Notes: generated by a model from the letters alone, not told the origin. Shown: positions 35,782-47,118, counted from the stretch's first letter. The stretch: DNA of 53,926 nt from Nitrospirota bacterium (GCA_012026685.1 VEOY01000193.1:1-53926), one strand, 5' to 3'. Numbers and translations are program-made.

Positions 35782-38700
35782 ACTGCATCGAGATAACTTT
35801 TGAGACCCCTGCTTCCTCCATCGTTATTCCGTACAGATGCTGTGCAACACTCATAGTGGTCCTGTTATGCGTAACAACGATGAACTGCGTATCCTGCGAA
35901 AGGCCCTGGAGCATGCGCGAATACCGTTCAGTATTCGACTCGTCAAGCGGTGCGTCCGCCTCGTCAAGGATGCAGAGCGGCGTCGGCTTGATCAGGAAAC
36001 TTGCAAACTGCAGGGCAAGGGCTGTCAGAGCCTGTTCTCCGCCTGACAGCAGGTGGATGTTCTGAATCCGTTTTCCCGGAGGCTGCGCGACGATGTCGAG
36101 CCCTGTTTCGAGGATATTGCTCTCATCCGTAAGCACAAGCTCTGCCTTGCCGCCGCCGAACAGCGTGGTAAAAACTTCTGCAAACTTGGTCTTAAGCGTA
36201 TCGAAGGCCTCCCGAAGACGCTTCCTCGTTGTGCTGTTGATCTTCGCAATTGCCTCTTCAAGTTCGGCGATAGACCTGCTGAGGTCCTCCTGCTGCTTGG
36301 TCATGAACTCATAGCGCGTCCGGAGCTCCTCATACTCATCAAGCGTCCCGAGATTGACCGGACCTATCTCCTGGATCTTGGCCTTGAGTTCATCAGCTCT
36401 CATCTCTTCCTCAGGGCTGATGTCAACGAGGACCACCTGGTCTATCTCTTCTCCGAAGTTGTTCCTGATGTTCTCGGAAATGTTTCCGATCTTCATCTTA
36501 TGTTCAGCGCGTGCAACATCGAGCTCTGCTATCCTTGCCGTGACGGCTGAAACCTGCTGTCTCAGGGACTTAAGATCGTGTTCAACAACAAGGAGTTCCT
36601 CGTTCTCGTGGGATATCTTTTCCTTTCGGCCGCTAATATCCTGCCCGAGAGCGTCGGCCTGGCCCGCCAGTTTATGCAGGCCTGTTTCATGCTCGCCGAT
36701 CTCTGCTGTCCTCTGCGATATCCTTGTGCGTACCGAAGCTATCTCCTCCTGGATCTCGTCTTTCTTCCTGCCGAGTTCTTCGCTTGTTTTCGTAGAGGCT
36801 TCCATCTCATTCCTGGCAGCATCAAGACGTTCACGGTTTGCCGTCGTTTGAACCCTGAGATCAGTGACCTCGGTGCGGAGAGCCTCCTTTTCATCCCTCT
36901 TCTGAGCAATCCCTTCCTGAAGACCCCGCATCTCGGTCTCCATTAAGGTCTTTCTTGCTTCCAGTTCCTGGACTGCCGTCTCTGCCTGGGCTATTTGGCC
37001 ACTGACGGTCTGCTTTTCCCTGTTGATCTGCTCGATCTCCAGGGAAAGGAACGACAGCTTCCTGCTGACCCTCTCCTTGTCAGAAAGGTAGTTCTCCACA
37101 GTCAACCGGGCAAGCGAAATATCCTTCTCGAATCCATGGAGGGCGGTCTCCACGGCCCGTGTCTCCTCCTCTTTTGCCTGTATGGATTCCTGGACAACCC
37201 GAATCTCCTGATTCATCGCTTCAATGACTGCCCTCTTCTCCTCGATCTGCTGCTCTATTTCCCGAATCTCGCGCTTCCTGCGGAATATCCCCCGTTCTCC
37301 CCCGATGATAACCGCGCCCGACGGATCGATGACCTCTCCCGAAACCGTGACGATAAGGAAGCTGCCGGTGGTCTGTCTCAGTTCCAGCCCGGCATTCACA
37401 TCCGCAACGACGAGGATGCCGCCAAGGAGGTTTTCCGCGACCTTCTCATATCCGTCTCTTACCCGCACAAAGTCAAGGGCCCTGCCGACAATACCATCGG
37501 GCAGCTCGCCGGTCAGCATCACAGGAGGAGGCGTGACCGCGATAAAGGATGTCTTGTCAAGGGATTTGCCCTTCAGCGACTCGATCGCCTGTTCGATATC
37601 TTGCCTGGACTCGACGACAAATGAGTCCGCTTTTTCGGAAAGCGCGCTTTCGATGGCCTTTTCATAGGCTGCCTGAACCTCAATAACATCGGAAACTGAT
37701 GCCTTAAGCCGTATCATTCCACTCGCTGACAGAAGTTCCCGTGTGGGTTTATCAAGCACGATCTCCTTCAGCGAGTCGAGCCGCGAAACATGAGAGGCAA
37801 GCTCTTCCCGGATGCCAGCAAGGTTTTGGGAGACGTTCTCAAACACCGTCTTCTGCAGTGAAAGCTCGCGGCCCAGAATCTCCTTCTTTTCCTTCAGAAA
37901 CAAGGCTTCGTTGTTCCTGCCGAGTATCTCGGATTCTGCTGCAGTTATGGCCTGATCGACTTCTGAAAGCATCTTGCGGGCTTCCTCGGATTCAGCAACC
38001 GAAAGCATCTCCTTCTTGCCCAGCGACTCAAAGGCCGTCTGATGCCGCGAAATTTCGTTCCTGGACCTGCTTATCTCCTCGGAAATCCTGAATATCTGGC
38101 GCCTCTTTTCCTCGATCTCTTCTTCTTTATCGGAAAGTTCGTGTTCAATCGCACTGAAGGCGTCGGTTCTTTCCCTCAGCGTTACCGCAGCAGCCTCAAT
38201 ATCCTCGAAGATCCGCGTACTGCCCGCCTCCAATTCCGCATATCGGGCAGACAGGTCGGATATACGCTGTACCATCTCCTCTGTCTGGTTAAGGAGACGG
38301 GAGTGAAAATCCTCAAAGTTGCTGATATCCTGTCTGTTCACGGCGATCAGACGATTAAGCTCAGCCATATCACGTTCGACAGCCTGAAAGTCTTTCTGAA
38401 TGGCATCGAGCGCCTTTTCCTGCTCCACGAGATTTATTCTTCTCGTCTGGGTCCTGTTCTCGATCTCGGTGATCTCGGCTCCGGTCACGGCTTCCTTTTC
38501 CTTAAGGGCTCCGTATTGCTCGTTGATCGAAGCCAGCGAATCGGTTATCATCTGATACTCTCTTCGGGCCATTTTCAATTCTATAGCGTTCAGCTCTGAC
38601 TGAAGCTTTTTATACCGTTCAGCCTTTTTTGCCAGCCGGTCAAGAATATTGATCTGTTTCTTTACCTCGGCTATGATATCGCTGACCCGAGAGAGGTTAA

Positions 38701-39271
38701 GGCGGGAAGACTCAAGCTTGGAGAGCGCTTCGGCCTTCCTGACCTTGTACTTCATGACCCCGGCAACTTCCTCGATGATAAACCTTCGTTCAAGCGGCTT
38801 AGAGTTCAGGATAGCGCCGATCCTCCCCTGTTCGAGGATGGAATAGCTTTTGAAGTCGAGACCGGTATCAAGGAACACGTCTTTGAGGTCCTTCAGCCTG
38901 CACGGCTGCTTGTTGATCATGTATTCGCTTTCCCCTGACCGATAGAGCCTGCGGGTAACTGAAACGGTATCAGAGGGGCCGCCGCCATTTCCCTGGAGAG
39001 ACGTCACGTTAAGACCTGAAACGATAAGCGTCACCTCGGCCATGCCCTTTTGCTTCTTGGAAACGGAGCCGGTGAAGATGACCTCTTCCATCTTTTCACC
39101 TCTGAGGCTCTTTGCGCTCTGTTCACCAAGCACCCAGCGGAATGCATCAACAATATTGCTCTTTCCGCACCCGTTTGGACCAACAATACAGGTTATCCCC
39201 GGGTGCAGACTGAACACGGTTTTGTCCGCAAAAGATTTGAATCCTATAAGTTCGATTTTTTCGATGCGCAT
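35768..39271 (-). CDS. smc: Chromosome segregation protein SMC
   Basis: MRIEKIELIGFKSFADKTVFSLHPGITCIVGPNGCGKSNIVDAFRWVLGEQSAKSLRG; coiled coils; LLSGGEQALTALALQFA...LCILDEADAPLDESN. Confidence 0.96.
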   Translation of the reverse strand: MRIEKIELIGFKSFADKTVFSLHPGITCIVGPNGCGKSNIVDAFRWVLGEQSAKSLRGEKMEEVIFTGSVSKKQKGMAEVTLIVSGLNVTSLQGNGGGPSDTVSVTRRLYRSGESEYMINKQPCRLKDLKDVFLDTGLDFKSYSILEQGRIGAILNSKPLERRFIIEEVAGVMKYKVRKAEALSKLESSRLNLSRVSDIIAEVKKQINILDRLAKKAERYKKLQSELNAIELKMARREYQMITDSLASINEQYGALKEKEAVTGAEITEIENRTQTRRINLVEQEKALDAIQKDFQAVERDMAELNRLIAVNRQDISNFEDFHSRLLNQTEEMVQRISDLSARYAELEAGSTRIFEDIEAAAVTLRERTDAFSAIEHELSDKEEEIEEKRRQIFRISEEISRSRNEISRHQTAFESLGKKEMLSVAESEEARKMLSEVDQAITAAESEILGRNNEALFLKEKKEILGRELSLQKTVFENVSQNLAGIREELASHVSRLDSLKEIVLDKPTRELLSASGMIRLKASVSDVIEVQAAYEKAIESALSEKADSFVVESRQDIEQAIESLKGKSLDKTSFIAVTPPPVMLTGELPDGIVGRALDFVRVRDGYEKVAENLLGGILVVADVNAGLELRQTTGSFLIVTVSGEVIDPSGAVIIGGERGIFRRKREIREIEQQIEEKRAVIEAMNQEIRVVQESIQAKEEETRAVETALHGFEKDISLARLTVENYLSDKERVSRKLSFLSLEIEQINREKQTVSGQIAQAETAVQELEARKTLMETEMRGLQEGIAQKRDEKEALRTEVTDLRVQTTANRERLDAARNEMEASTKTSEELGRKKDEIQEEIASVRTRISQRTAEIGEHETGLHKLAGQADALGQDISGRKEKISHENEELLVVEHDLKSLRQQVSAVTARIAELDVARAEHKMKIGNISENIRNNFGEEIDQVVLVDISPEEEMRADELKAKIQEIGPVNLGTLDEYEELRTRYEFMTKQQEDLSRSIAELEEAIAKINSTTRKRLREAFDTLKTKFAEVFTTLFGGGKAELVLTDESNILETGLDIVAQPPGKRIQNIHLLSGGEQALTALALQFASFLIKPTPLCILDEADAPLDESNTERYSRMLQGLSQDTQFIVVTHNRTTMSVAQHLYGITMEEAGVSKVISMQFAEV

Positions 39272-39376
39272 GTTAAAAGAGATGAAAGCAAACTCTGTTT
39301 GGTTTGGTAGTATACCCTATCTCAAAATTCACTGACAAGCATTTTAACCCCTCGGCATGAGATACAGGAAAGGAAA

Positions 39377-39400
39377 AAAAAGGGCTCTGACGAGCCCCCG
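39377..39400 (-). terminator. Rho-independent terminator immediately after the rplQ-linked small ORF
   Basis: Minus strand GGGCTC-gtca-GAGCCC followed by TTTTTTTT. Confidence 0.85.
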
Positions 39401-39541
39401 TTATCTACAGGTTTTCTTGGCCTTCCCAGAGGCCTTGGGGTTTGGGACCCCTCAGGTTGGAACACCAAGTCTGGGGAATACAAAGACCTGGAGAATGATC
39501 CATGCCGCGACAATCCCTATGCCGATGAAAATGTCGTTCAC
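39401..39541 (-). CDS. Candidate 48-aa single-TM protein with in-frame TGA (candidate selenoprotein), downstream of rplQ
   Basis: GTG start overlapping rplQ stop; MNDIFIGIGIVAAWIILQVFVFPRLGVPT[TGA]GVPNPKASGKAKKTCR*; TGA at 39452-39454, TAA at 39401-39403. Confidence 0.6.
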
Positions 39542-39966
39542 TATTCCTTTTTGTCCGCCTTTTCAGCCTTCGCTGTCTTTGCTGCCTTGCCCTTCGGCTT
39601 CTTGACAGACTCATAATCGACAAATTCGAGAATGGCCATGGGGGCAGAGTCCTTCAGGCGCTGCCTGGTCTGTACCAGCCGGAGGTAACCACCATTCCTC
39701 CCGGTAAAACGGGGCGCGATATCATTAAAGAGCTTGGACGCGACATCCCTGTCCGTAACGTATGACAGCACCTGTCTCTTTGAGTGGAGGTCTCCCTTGA
39801 TGCCGAATGCTATCATCCGCTCGGCTATCCTTTTTGCCTCCTTGGCTTTTGCAACGGTCGTTTCGATTCTCTGGTTCTCCAGGAGAGCCGTAACAATCCC
39901 GCGCAACAATGCTTTTCTCTGGTTTGAAGGCCGCCCAAAGAGCCTTCCATCTACCTTGTGACGCAT
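39541..39966 (-). CDS. rplQ: 50S ribosomal protein L17
   Basis: MRHKVDGRLFGRPSNQRKALLRGIVTALLENQRIETT. Confidence 0.96.
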   Translation of the reverse strand: MRHKVDGRLFGRPSNQRKALLRGIVTALLENQRIETTVAKAKEAKRIAERMIAFGIKGDLHSKRQVLSYVTDRDVASKLFNDIAPRFTGRNGGYLRLVQTRQRLKDSAPMAILEFVDYESVKKPKGKAAKTAKAEKADKKE

Positions 39967-39994
39967 TCTCTATTTCCTCCGGTCTTTAATCCTG

Positions 39995-40987
39995 TTATTT
40001 GTTGGCAGCATCAAGGTCGATCTTCATGCCGAGATGGAGGCCCATTCGCCCCAGGATCTCCTTGATCTCATTAAGAGATTTCCTGCCGAAATTCTTGGTC
40101 TTGAGCATCTCGGGCTCAGTTTTCTGCACCAGCTCCGCTATGGTCTTAATGTCTGCATTTTTCAAGCAATTATATGAGCGGACAGAAAGCTCAAGTTCAT
40201 CAACGGTTTTGAAAAGATTCGGGTTTGATGAAGCATCACCCCCTACTTCAACTGCCACCGAAGCATCCTCGGTCACACCTTCAACATACTCTTCGTCTGC
40301 GATGAACAGGTCCAGATGCTCGATAAGGATAGAAGCGGCCTGCGAGAGCGCCTTCTCCGGTGTAATGCTGCCGTCTGTCCAGACATCAAGGATAAGACGA
40401 TCAAAGTCAGTTGCCCGACCGACCCTTGCTTTTTCAACCGCATAGTTCACTTTTGCGATCGGCGAAAAAACTGCATCGACAGCAATCATGCCGACCGGCA
40501 GATCTTCTTTGCCATATTCTGAAGAAAGATATCCCTTACCTTTCCTGATATGGACTTCGACACTGAAGTTCGTATCCTTATCCAGGGTCGCGATCTCCTG
40601 CCCGGGCGTAAGCATCTCAATCGTGGAATCGCACTGAAGATCAGCGCCGGTCACCTGTCCAGGTCCCTTTACACTGAACGTGGCGATCTTGGTGCCTTCA
40701 CCATGAAACTTGAACCGCAATTTCTTCAGATTCAGGATGATGTCTATGACATCTTCCTTAACCCCGTTGATCGACGAAAATTCATGAAGGGCTCCGGATA
40801 TCTTTACGGCGGTGATGGCCGCCCCCTCAAGAGAGGAAAGCATGACCCTTCTCAGAGAGTTCCCCAGGGTCGTGCCATAACCGCGCTCAAGCGGCTCAAC
40901 GACGATCCTGCCGTATGTATCCGTTAATGTCTCTTCTTCAAACCTGATCTTTTCAGGTAGCTGAAAGCCTTTTTTCTTCAGGTTCAT
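39995..40987 (-). CDS. rpoA: DNA-directed RNA polymerase subunit alpha
   Basis: RIVVEPLERGYGTTLGNSLRRVMLSSLEGAAITAVKI; C-terminal LGRMGLHLGM. Confidence 0.96.
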   Translation of the reverse strand: MNLKKKGFQLPEKIRFEEETLTDTYGRIVVEPLERGYGTTLGNSLRRVMLSSLEGAAITAVKISGALHEFSSINGVKEDVIDIILNLKKLRFKFHGEGTKIATFSVKGPGQVTGADLQCDSTIEMLTPGQEIATLDKDTNFSVEVHIRKGKGYLSSEYGKEDLPVGMIAVDAVFSPIAKVNYAVEKARVGRATDFDRLILDVWTDGSITPEKALSQAASILIEHLDLFIADEEYVEGVTEDASVAVEVGGDASSNPNLFKTVDELELSVRSYNCLKNADIKTIAELVQKTEPEMLKTKNFGRKSLNEIKEILGRMGLHLGMKIDLDAANK

Positions 40988-41065
40988 CAGGCCTCCCATT
41001 TGCCTCAAATTTATAGTAAGTTAATACTTGATGTCTGTTAATGGTGAAGAACTCAGCTGCCGGTA

Positions 41066-41692
41066 CTACTTTGAGTAAAGCTCGACGATTAACTGCTCAT
41101 TCGCTGTAAGCTGAATATCTTCGCGCGTCGGCACCTGAAGGACCTTGCCCTTAAAATTCTGGGCGTCCATCTCAAGCCAGGCGGGAACGCCCCGATGCTC
41201 CATTTTCGAAATGCTGTCAGTAACGACCCCTAGGTTTCTGCTGGCCTCTTTGATTTCAACCACGTCTCCTACGCGGACAACATATGACGGGATGGTCACT
41301 TTCCGCCCGTTAACAAGAAAATGTCCATGATTTACCAGCTGCCGTGCATAATTCCTGTTGGGGGCAAATCCCATCCGGTATGCAACATTGTCGAGGCGTG
41401 CCTCAAGGAGCTGAAGGAGCACCTCACCGGTGACACCCTTCTTCCTCTCGGCCCTCTCAAACGTGCTCCTGAACTGACCCTCAAGCAGGCCGTATATCTT
41501 TCTTACCTTCTGCTTTTCTCTAAGCTGAACACCATAATCTGACAGCTTGCCTCTGCGCTGCCCATGCTGTCCGGGAGGATACTGCCTCCTCTCAATAGCA
41601 CATTTTTCTGTATAGCACCTGTCCCCCTTAAGGAACAGTTTTTCCGTCTCTCTCCGACAGATCCTGCATAAAGCACCAGAATATCTTGCCAA
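41066..41692 (-). CDS. rpsD: 30S ribosomal protein S4 (TTG start)
   Basis: [43 protein letters not shown]. Confidence 0.95.
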   Translation of the reverse strand: MARYSGALCRICRRETEKLFLKGDRCYTEKCAIERRQYPPGQHGQRRGKLSDYGVQLREKQKVRKIYGLLEGQFRSTFERAERKKGVTGEVLLQLLEARLDNVAYRMGFAPNRNYARQLVNHGHFLVNGRKVTIPSYVVRVGDVVEIKEASRNLGVVTDSISKMEHRGVPAWLEMDAQNFKGKVLQVPTREDIQLTANEQLIVELYSK

Positions 41693-41693
41693 T

Positions 41694-42080
41694 TTACACT
41701 CTCCTTCTCTTCGGCGGCCTGCATCCATTGTGTGGTACAGGGGTCACATCTTTGATAAGATTGATGTCGAGCCCTGCAGCCTGAAGAGCCCTGATAGCTG
41801 ACTCTCTTCCTGCTCCCGGCCCTTTTACATACACATCCACCTGCTTCATCCCGGCGTCAATCGCCTTCTTGGCCGCTGCTTCGGCAGCCATCTGGGCAGC
41901 GTACGGAGTTCCCTTTCTGGATCCCTTGAACCCAAGGTTCCCGGAACTTGCCCAGGTGATGACGCCCCCGATCGGATCGGTAATCGTCACGATGGTGTTA
42001 TTGAACGTGGCCTGTATGTAAGCAGCACCACTGCTGATGCTTTTCTTATCCCTCTTGACGCCGCGCTTCTTCTGAGCCAT
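41694..42080 (-). CDS. rpsK: 30S ribosomal protein S11
   Basis: [46 protein letters not shown]. Confidence 0.97.
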   Translation of the reverse strand: MAQKKRGVKRDKKSISSGAAYIQATFNNTIVTITDPIGGVITWASSGNLGFKGSRKGTPYAAQMAAEAAAKKAIDAGMKQVDVYVKGPGAGRESAIRALQAAGLDINLIKDVTPVPHNGCRPPKRRRV

Positions 42081-42083
42081 ACC

Positions 42084-42458
42084 TTACGCCTCCTTCTTCT
42101 TTCCGACAACAGCCTTCCGCGGGCCTTTTCTCGTGCGGGCGTTCGTCTTCGTCCGCTGGCCTCTGAGCGGCAGTCCAGATCTGTGTCTGATGCCCCGATA
42201 GCAGCCGATATCGGTCAACCGCTTTACGCTCATGGAGATGTCACGGCGAAGGTCACCTTCTACCCGGTAATCTCTCTCTAATACGGCCCTTATCTTTACC
42301 GTGTCTTCATCTGTAAGGTCCTTCACCCTGATGTCCGGATTTACCCCCACCTCTTCGATTATCTTCCGGGAAAGTGCTCGTCCGATACCGAAGATCCGAG
42401 TAAGTCCGATCTCGACACGTTCATTCTTGGGCAGATCAACTCCGGCGATTCTTGCCAA
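42084..42458 (-). CDS. rpsM: 30S ribosomal protein S13
   Basis: [33 protein letters not shown]. Confidence 0.97.
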   Translation of the reverse strand: MARIAGVDLPKNERVEIGLTRIFGIGRALSRKIIEEVGVNPDIRVKDLTDEDTVKIRAVLERDYRVEGDLRRDISMSVKRLTDIGCYRGIRHRSGLPLRGQRTKTNARTRKGPRKAVVGKKKEA

Positions 42459-42478
42459 TGTAAACCTCCTTGCCTTCC

Positions 42479-42592
42479 TTAACCCTGGCGCTGTTTATGC
42501 TTCGGGTTTTCACAAATAATTCTGATAACGCCTTTTCTCTTTATCACTCTGCACTTTGAACAGATTGGCTTTACTGATGAACATACCTTCAT
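42479..42592 (-). CDS. rpmJ: 50S ribosomal protein L36 (not in ORF track)
   Basis: Minus-strand [40 protein letters not shown]. Confidence 0.96.
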   Translation of the reverse strand: MKVCSSVKPICSKCRVIKRKGVIRIICENPKHKQRQG

Positions 42593-42610
42593 GCCGTAAC
42601 TCCTTCGTTC

Positions 42611-42829
42611 CTATTTGAACCTGTACGTGATTCTTCCCTTGGTCAGATCATAGGGAGAAAGCTCAATGGTCACTTTGTCCCCGGGCAGAATCTTAATGAA
42701 ATTCATCCGCATCTTGCCGGAAACATATGCCAGAATAACCTGACCATTTTCGAGTTCCACCCTGAACATCGCATTAGGCAGAGTTTCGACTATGGTACCT
42801 TGAACCTCGATATTATCTTCTTTTGCCAT
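42611..42829 (-). CDS. infA: Translation initiation factor IF-1
   Basis: [70 protein letters not shown]. Confidence 0.97.
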   Translation of the reverse strand: MAKEDNIEVQGTIVETLPNAMFRVELENGQVILAYVSGKMRMNFIKILPGDKVTIELSPYDLTKGRITYRFK

Positions 42830-42850
42830 GATATAGAAATTATACCCGTT

Positions 42851-43600
42851 CTAATTGAAATTAGTCAATATTCTTGCTGAGTTCGGCATCACAGCCACGG
42901 TATGCTCGAAGTGAGCTGACCGTTTGCCGTCCTGCGTTACAGCCGTCCATCCGTCTTCTAAGACCCTGACATCAAAAGTCCCGGTGTTCACCATCGGTTC
43001 TATAGCAAGGGTCATGCCCTGCCGTAATCTCGGTCCCTGTCCGGCAATCCCGAAATTCGGGACTTGGGGCTCCTCATGGAGCTGTCTGCCGATGCCGTGT
43101 CCTACAAATGTCCGCACGATCGAAAATCCATGCTTTTCTACATGCTCCTGAATTGCGTGCGATACATCAAACAGTCTGTTTCCGTCAACCGCCATACTGA
43201 TGCCCCGATACAGCGCTTCCTCGGTAACCCTCAGGAGCTTTGCCGTATCCTGATCGATGGCGCCGACCGGAAACGTATAGGCCGCGTCTCCATAGAACCC
43301 TTCGTAAAATACCCCGATATCTATGCTGACGATATCGCCTTCTTTCAGTTTCCTTGAAGACGGTATGCCGTGCACCACCACTTCGTTGACCGATGTACAA
43401 ATGCTCGACGGATACCCTCTGTATCCTTTGAAAGCCGACTTCCCTCCGAGGGCCCGTATCCGTTCGTCAGCAAACTGTTCCAACTCTTTCGTCGTTGCTC
43501 CTGCAGCGACCACACCCTTCAGAGATTTCAGGACTTCAGCAACAATCTTCCCTGCCTTCGCCATAGTCTCTATCTCCTGCGGAGATTTCAGGATAATCAC
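42851..43600 (-). CDS. map: Type I methionine aminopeptidase
   Basis: GYPSSICTSVNEVVVHGIPS, VSIDIGVFYEGFYGDAAYTF, GHGIGRQLHEEPQVPNF. Confidence 0.96.
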   Translation of the reverse strand: MIILKSPQEIETMAKAGKIVAEVLKSLKGVVAAGATTKELEQFADERIRALGGKSAFKGYRGYPSSICTSVNEVVVHGIPSSRKLKEGDIVSIDIGVFYEGFYGDAAYTFPVGAIDQDTAKLLRVTEEALYRGISMAVDGNRLFDVSHAIQEHVEKHGFSIVRTFVGHGIGRQLHEEPQVPNFGIAGQGPRLRQGMTLAIEPMVNTGTFDVRVLEDGWTAVTQDGKRSAHFEHTVAVMPNSARILTNFN

Positions 43601-43662
43601 TTTGGACTTAATCCTGTCTGTAACGTATCCAGCAATTGTCCAAAGGCTTTCGCGCCTCAGGC

Positions 43663-44970
43663 CTAACTTTTTCTTCCGCGGAGCCTTCCTTTTTTTAGGA
43701 ACCCCTCATAGGAACGAGTAACGAGATGGGACTCTATCTGCGACACCGTGTCCAGCGCAACACCTACTGCAATCAGAAGAGATGTGCCGCCGAAATAAAA
43801 CGGGACATTGAACCTTCTGATCAGCACCTCGGGAATTACGCAGACAATCGCGAGATAGATCGCACCGACAAACGTAAGCCGGGACAGCACCCGATACAGA
43901 TATTCAGACGTCTTCTGTCCGGGCCTGATGCCGGGTATAAACCCCCCGTACTTCTTCAGGTTATCCGCAATATCGACAGGGTTGAACACAATGGCAGTAT
44001 AGAAATAGGCAAAGAAGAATATCATGCTGACATACAGAAGTGTGTAGACCACCGTTCCCGGGGAAAGCTGCTTTGCTATAGCCTGAACCCAGGGGACCTC
44101 TATAAAGCCGGCTACCGTAGCCGGGAACATGATAATGGATGAAGCAAAGATGGGCGGAATCACACCGGCAGTGTTTATCTTCAGGGGAAGATGGGTCGAC
44201 TGCCCTCCATAAACCTTCCTCCCGACAACGCGCTTGGCGTATTGCACCGGTATCTTTCGTTGCCCCCGCTCAAGGAGAATAATGGCAGCGACCACGGCAA
44301 CCATCATCGCAACCAGAAATACTACGAAAAACAAATTCAGCTCCCCTGCCTGAACAAGGCGGACAGTGCTGATGATCGCATTCGGGAACCTGGCAACAAT
44401 GCCGGCGAATATGATGAGGGATATGCCGTTGCCTATGCCGCGTTCCGTAATCTGTTCGCCGAGCCACATGATGAACGCGGTGCCGGAAGTGAGCGTAATC
44501 ATCGTGATCAGCTTAAAGGCAATTCCCGGATTCTGCACGAACATGCCGCTCTGCATTTTTTCGAGCCCCGCTGCAATGCCAAAGGACTGGATCGCGCTGA
44601 TCAGCACAGTGCCGTATCTTGTGTATTTGACGATCTTCTTTCTGCCCGCTTCGCCCTCTTTCGCAAGCTTGCCGATCGACGGGATGACAACCGTAAGAAG
44701 CTGCATGATGATCGATGAACTGATATACGGCATGATCCCAAGCGCAAATATCGTAACCCGCGATAGCGCACCTCCGGAGAACATATCGAAAAAACCCATG
44801 AAGGCCCCGGCGTTCTGGCTGAGGAATTTGCTCAGCGCCTCGCCGTTGATGCCCGGAGTGGGGATATGACAGCCGATCCTGTACACGGTCAGCAGCGCTA
44901 GCGTAAAAAGAATGCGGTTCTTTAGCTCTTCGACCTTGAAGATATTCTGCACTCTTGAAAGGAAGTTCAA
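43663..44970 (-). CDS. secY: Protein translocase subunit SecY (TTG start)
   Basis: NIFKVEELKNRILFTLALLTVYRIGCHIPTPGI; PYISSSIIMQLLTVVIP. Confidence 0.96.
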   Translation of the reverse strand: MNFLSRVQNIFKVEELKNRILFTLALLTVYRIGCHIPTPGINGEALSKFLSQNAGAFMGFFDMFSGGALSRVTIFALGIMPYISSSIIMQLLTVVIPSIGKLAKEGEAGRKKIVKYTRYGTVLISAIQSFGIAAGLEKMQSGMFVQNPGIAFKLITMITLTSGTAFIMWLGEQITERGIGNGISLIIFAGIVARFPNAIISTVRLVQAGELNLFFVVFLVAMMVAVVAAIILLERGQRKIPVQYAKRVVGRKVYGGQSTHLPLKINTAGVIPPIFASSIIMFPATVAGFIEVPWVQAIAKQLSPGTVVYTLLYVSMIFFFAYFYTAIVFNPVDIADNLKKYGGFIPGIRPGQKTSEYLYRVLSRLTFVGAIYLAIVCVIPEVLIRRFNVPFYFGGTSLLIAVGVALDTVSQIESHLVTRSYEGFLKKGRLRGRKS

Positions 44971-44971
44971 G

Positions 44972-45412
44972 CTACAGCACCTCTGCCTTTCCACCTGCTG
45001 CCTGGATTTTAGCGGCCGCGGAAGCGCTGAAGGCATCAGCCTTTACGGTAACCGGTCCCTGAAGGGTGCCGCTACCGAGCACCTTAATGCCATTCTTCAT
45101 GTCCTTGATGACGCCCCGGTCAATAAGCAACTCGGGCGTGACCGTCCCTTCTGCCCGTAGTTTTTCAATAACATCAAGGTTGACGATCGCATAATCAACC
45201 CTGAAGTTGTTCGTGAATCCCCTCTTGGGAACCCTCCTCTGGAGAGGCATCTGGCCACCTTCAAAGCCTGCACCCTTTGGACCGCCCGAGCGCGCCTTCT
45301 GACCCTTATGCCCTTTGCACGAGGTCTTCCCGTGGCCTGACCCAAAACCCCTGCCAACTCTTTTTCTCTTTTTCCTGCTGCCTTCAGCAGGTTGTATATC
45401 TTCAATTCTCAT
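44972..45412 (-). CDS. rplO: 50S ribosomal protein L15
   Basis: [32 protein letters not shown]. Confidence 0.96.
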   Translation of the reverse strand: MRIEDIQPAEGSRKKRKRVGRGFGSGHGKTSCKGHKGQKARSGGPKGAGFEGGQMPLQRRVPKRGFTNNFRVDYAIVNLDVIEKLRAEGTVTPELLIDRGVIKDMKNGIKVLGSGTLQGPVTVKADAFSASAAAKIQAAGGKAEVL

Positions 45413-45429
45413 AGGATGCGAACCTCCGG

Positions 45430-45609
45430 CTATTTATCTACGCGTTCCACGGAAACGAGGTGGGAGACCTTGTGGACCATCCCCTTGATCGCGGCATTCT
45501 CATCTCTCGTTATACTATTGCCTATCTTTTTGAGCCCGAGGGACAACAGAACTTTCTGCTGCTTTTCGGGTATTCCTATATGGCTTCTCTTCAGTGTGAT
45601 CTTCAGCAT
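45430..45609 (-). CDS. rpmD: 50S ribosomal protein L30 (not in ORF track)
   Basis: Minus-strand [59 protein letters not shown]. Confidence 0.95.
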   Translation of the reverse strand: MLKITLKRSHIGIPEKQQKVLLSLGLKKIGNSITRDENAAIKGMVHKVSHLVSVERVDK

Positions 45610-46133
45610 CAGCTTGCTGCCTCCTGTGCCTCTTCTTCGCTTCTGCCCCTGAGCTTGGCCACCACATCAGGGTCTTTAAGGTTCAAAAGACCATCGACCG
45701 TTGCTTTAACTGTATTGTAAGGATTACTGCTGCCAAGAGATTTCGCGACAATATCCTGGATACCCGAAACCTCAAGGATTGCCCTGACTGCGCCGCCGGC
45801 AATAAGTCCAGTACCTTTCTGCGCAGGATTCATGACAACGCTGCCGGAACCGTATTTGCCAATGATCCGGTGGGGGATCGTCCCGTCCCTGAGCGGGAAC
45901 TTCAGAAGGGATTTTTTCGCCTGCTCAACCGCCTTCCGTATCGCCTCTGGCACCTCGGTCGCTTTGCCCTTGCCGATACCGACAGTACCTTCGCCATCAC
46001 CGACCACAACAAGTGCGCTGAATGAAAATCTCCTTCCGCCCTTGACAACCTTGGCGACTCTATTGATAAAAACCACCTTGTCCTTAAGATTCAATCCTTC
46101 CGGGTCAATCCGTCCCACCTTACCTCCTTGCAA
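45609..46133 (-). CDS. rpsE: 30S ribosomal protein S5
   Basis: [43 protein letters not shown]. Confidence 0.96.
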   Translation of the reverse strand: MQGGKVGRIDPEGLNLKDKVVFINRVAKVVKGGRRFSFSALVVVGDGEGTVGIGKGKATEVPEAIRKAVEQAKKSLLKFPLRDGTIPHRIIGKYGSGSVVMNPAQKGTGLIAGGAVRAILEVSGIQDIVAKSLGSSNPYNTVKATVDGLLNLKDPDVVAKLRGRSEEEAQEAAS

Positions 46134-46148
46134 CGCGTTCGATCATCA

Positions 46149-46532
46149 TTAAAATTCGAGCCCTGCTTCACGTGCTGCATCAGCAAGGGCCTTGATTCGT
46201 CCATGATACAGGTAACCACTCCTGTCGAAAACTACCTGCTTGACACCTTTTTCGACAGCCTTCTTTGCGATAAGACCGCCGACTTCTTTTGCCATCGCGA
46301 TGTTGCCCTTCTGCTTGGCATCCTTGAATGATTTATCAAGACTCGATGCGGCGACTATCGTGACTCCCTTGGAGTCATCGATAAGCTGCGCATGTATATG
46401 GCTCAAGCTTCTGTATACGGAAAGCCTCGGCCGCGCAGCGTTACCGCTCACCGTTTTCCTGATGCGCTCATGGCGCCTCTGTCTGCCTATTGCCTTGCTC
46501 TTTGCCAAAATTGCCTCCTGATTCAGGCCCAT
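46149..46532 (-). CDS. rplR: 50S ribosomal protein L18
   Basis: [37 protein letters not shown]. Confidence 0.95.
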   Translation of the reverse strand: MGLNQEAILAKSKAIGRQRRHERIRKTVSGNAARPRLSVYRSLSHIHAQLIDDSKGVTIVAASSLDKSFKDAKQKGNIAMAKEVGGLIAKKAVEKGVKQVVFDRSGYLYHGRIKALADAAREAGLEF

Positions 46533-46562
46533 GATTTCCGTCCATGAGCCAAATGCTGATAA

Positions 46563-47105
46563 CTATTTCTTGCCTGTCTTGCCCACTTTGAGCTTCAGCC
46601 TCTCGCCCGAGAACCTCACACCTTTGCCCTTATAGGCATCCGGACTTCTCAGAGCCCTGAGGTTGGCCGCTACCTGCCCGATCTTCTGCTTGTCGATACC
46701 GACGAGGGTTATCTGCGTCTGCTTCTGGTCAACGGCAGCCGTAATCCCGTCCGGCAGGGGAAATTCAACGGGATGCGAATATCCAAGCGTCAGCATGATC
46801 TTCTTGCCCTGGACCTGCGCACGATACCCGACACCGACGATATCGAGAACTCTCTGGTATCCCGCGGTGACGCCTGTCACCATATTGGAGATCAGGTTCC
46901 GCGTAAGTCCGTGCAGCGCCTTGTTCTTCTTGGTGTCATCTGCCCGCTCGACAACAACCTTATTGTCAGCGACCTTGACCGTTGTGCCGAAAGGAAATGC
47001 CCACTGGAGCTCTCCCTTCGGACCCTTTACCTTTATTGTATTATCCAGCAATGTGACATTCACTCCTGATGGAATATCTACTGGCTTTTTCCCGATTCTT
47101 GACAT
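46563..47105 (-). CDS. rplF: 50S ribosomal protein L6
   Basis: MSRIGKKPVDIPSGVNVTLLDNTIKVKGPKG; start set at MSRIGKKP. Confidence 0.96.
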   Translation of the reverse strand: MSRIGKKPVDIPSGVNVTLLDNTIKVKGPKGELQWAFPFGTTVKVADNKVVVERADDTKKNKALHGLTRNLISNMVTGVTAGYQRVLDIVGVGYRAQVQGKKIMLTLGYSHPVEFPLPDGITAAVDQKQTQITLVGIDKQKIGQVAANLRALRSPDAYKGKGVRFSGERLKLKVGKTGKK

Positions 47106-47118
47106 CCCGCTTCTCCTT

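Noticed and set aside
39322-39513. 63-aa minus-strand ORF downstream of rplQ (ORF track)
   Set aside because: Overlaps the terminator and the candidate UGA-containing small gene in another frame; no recognisable features
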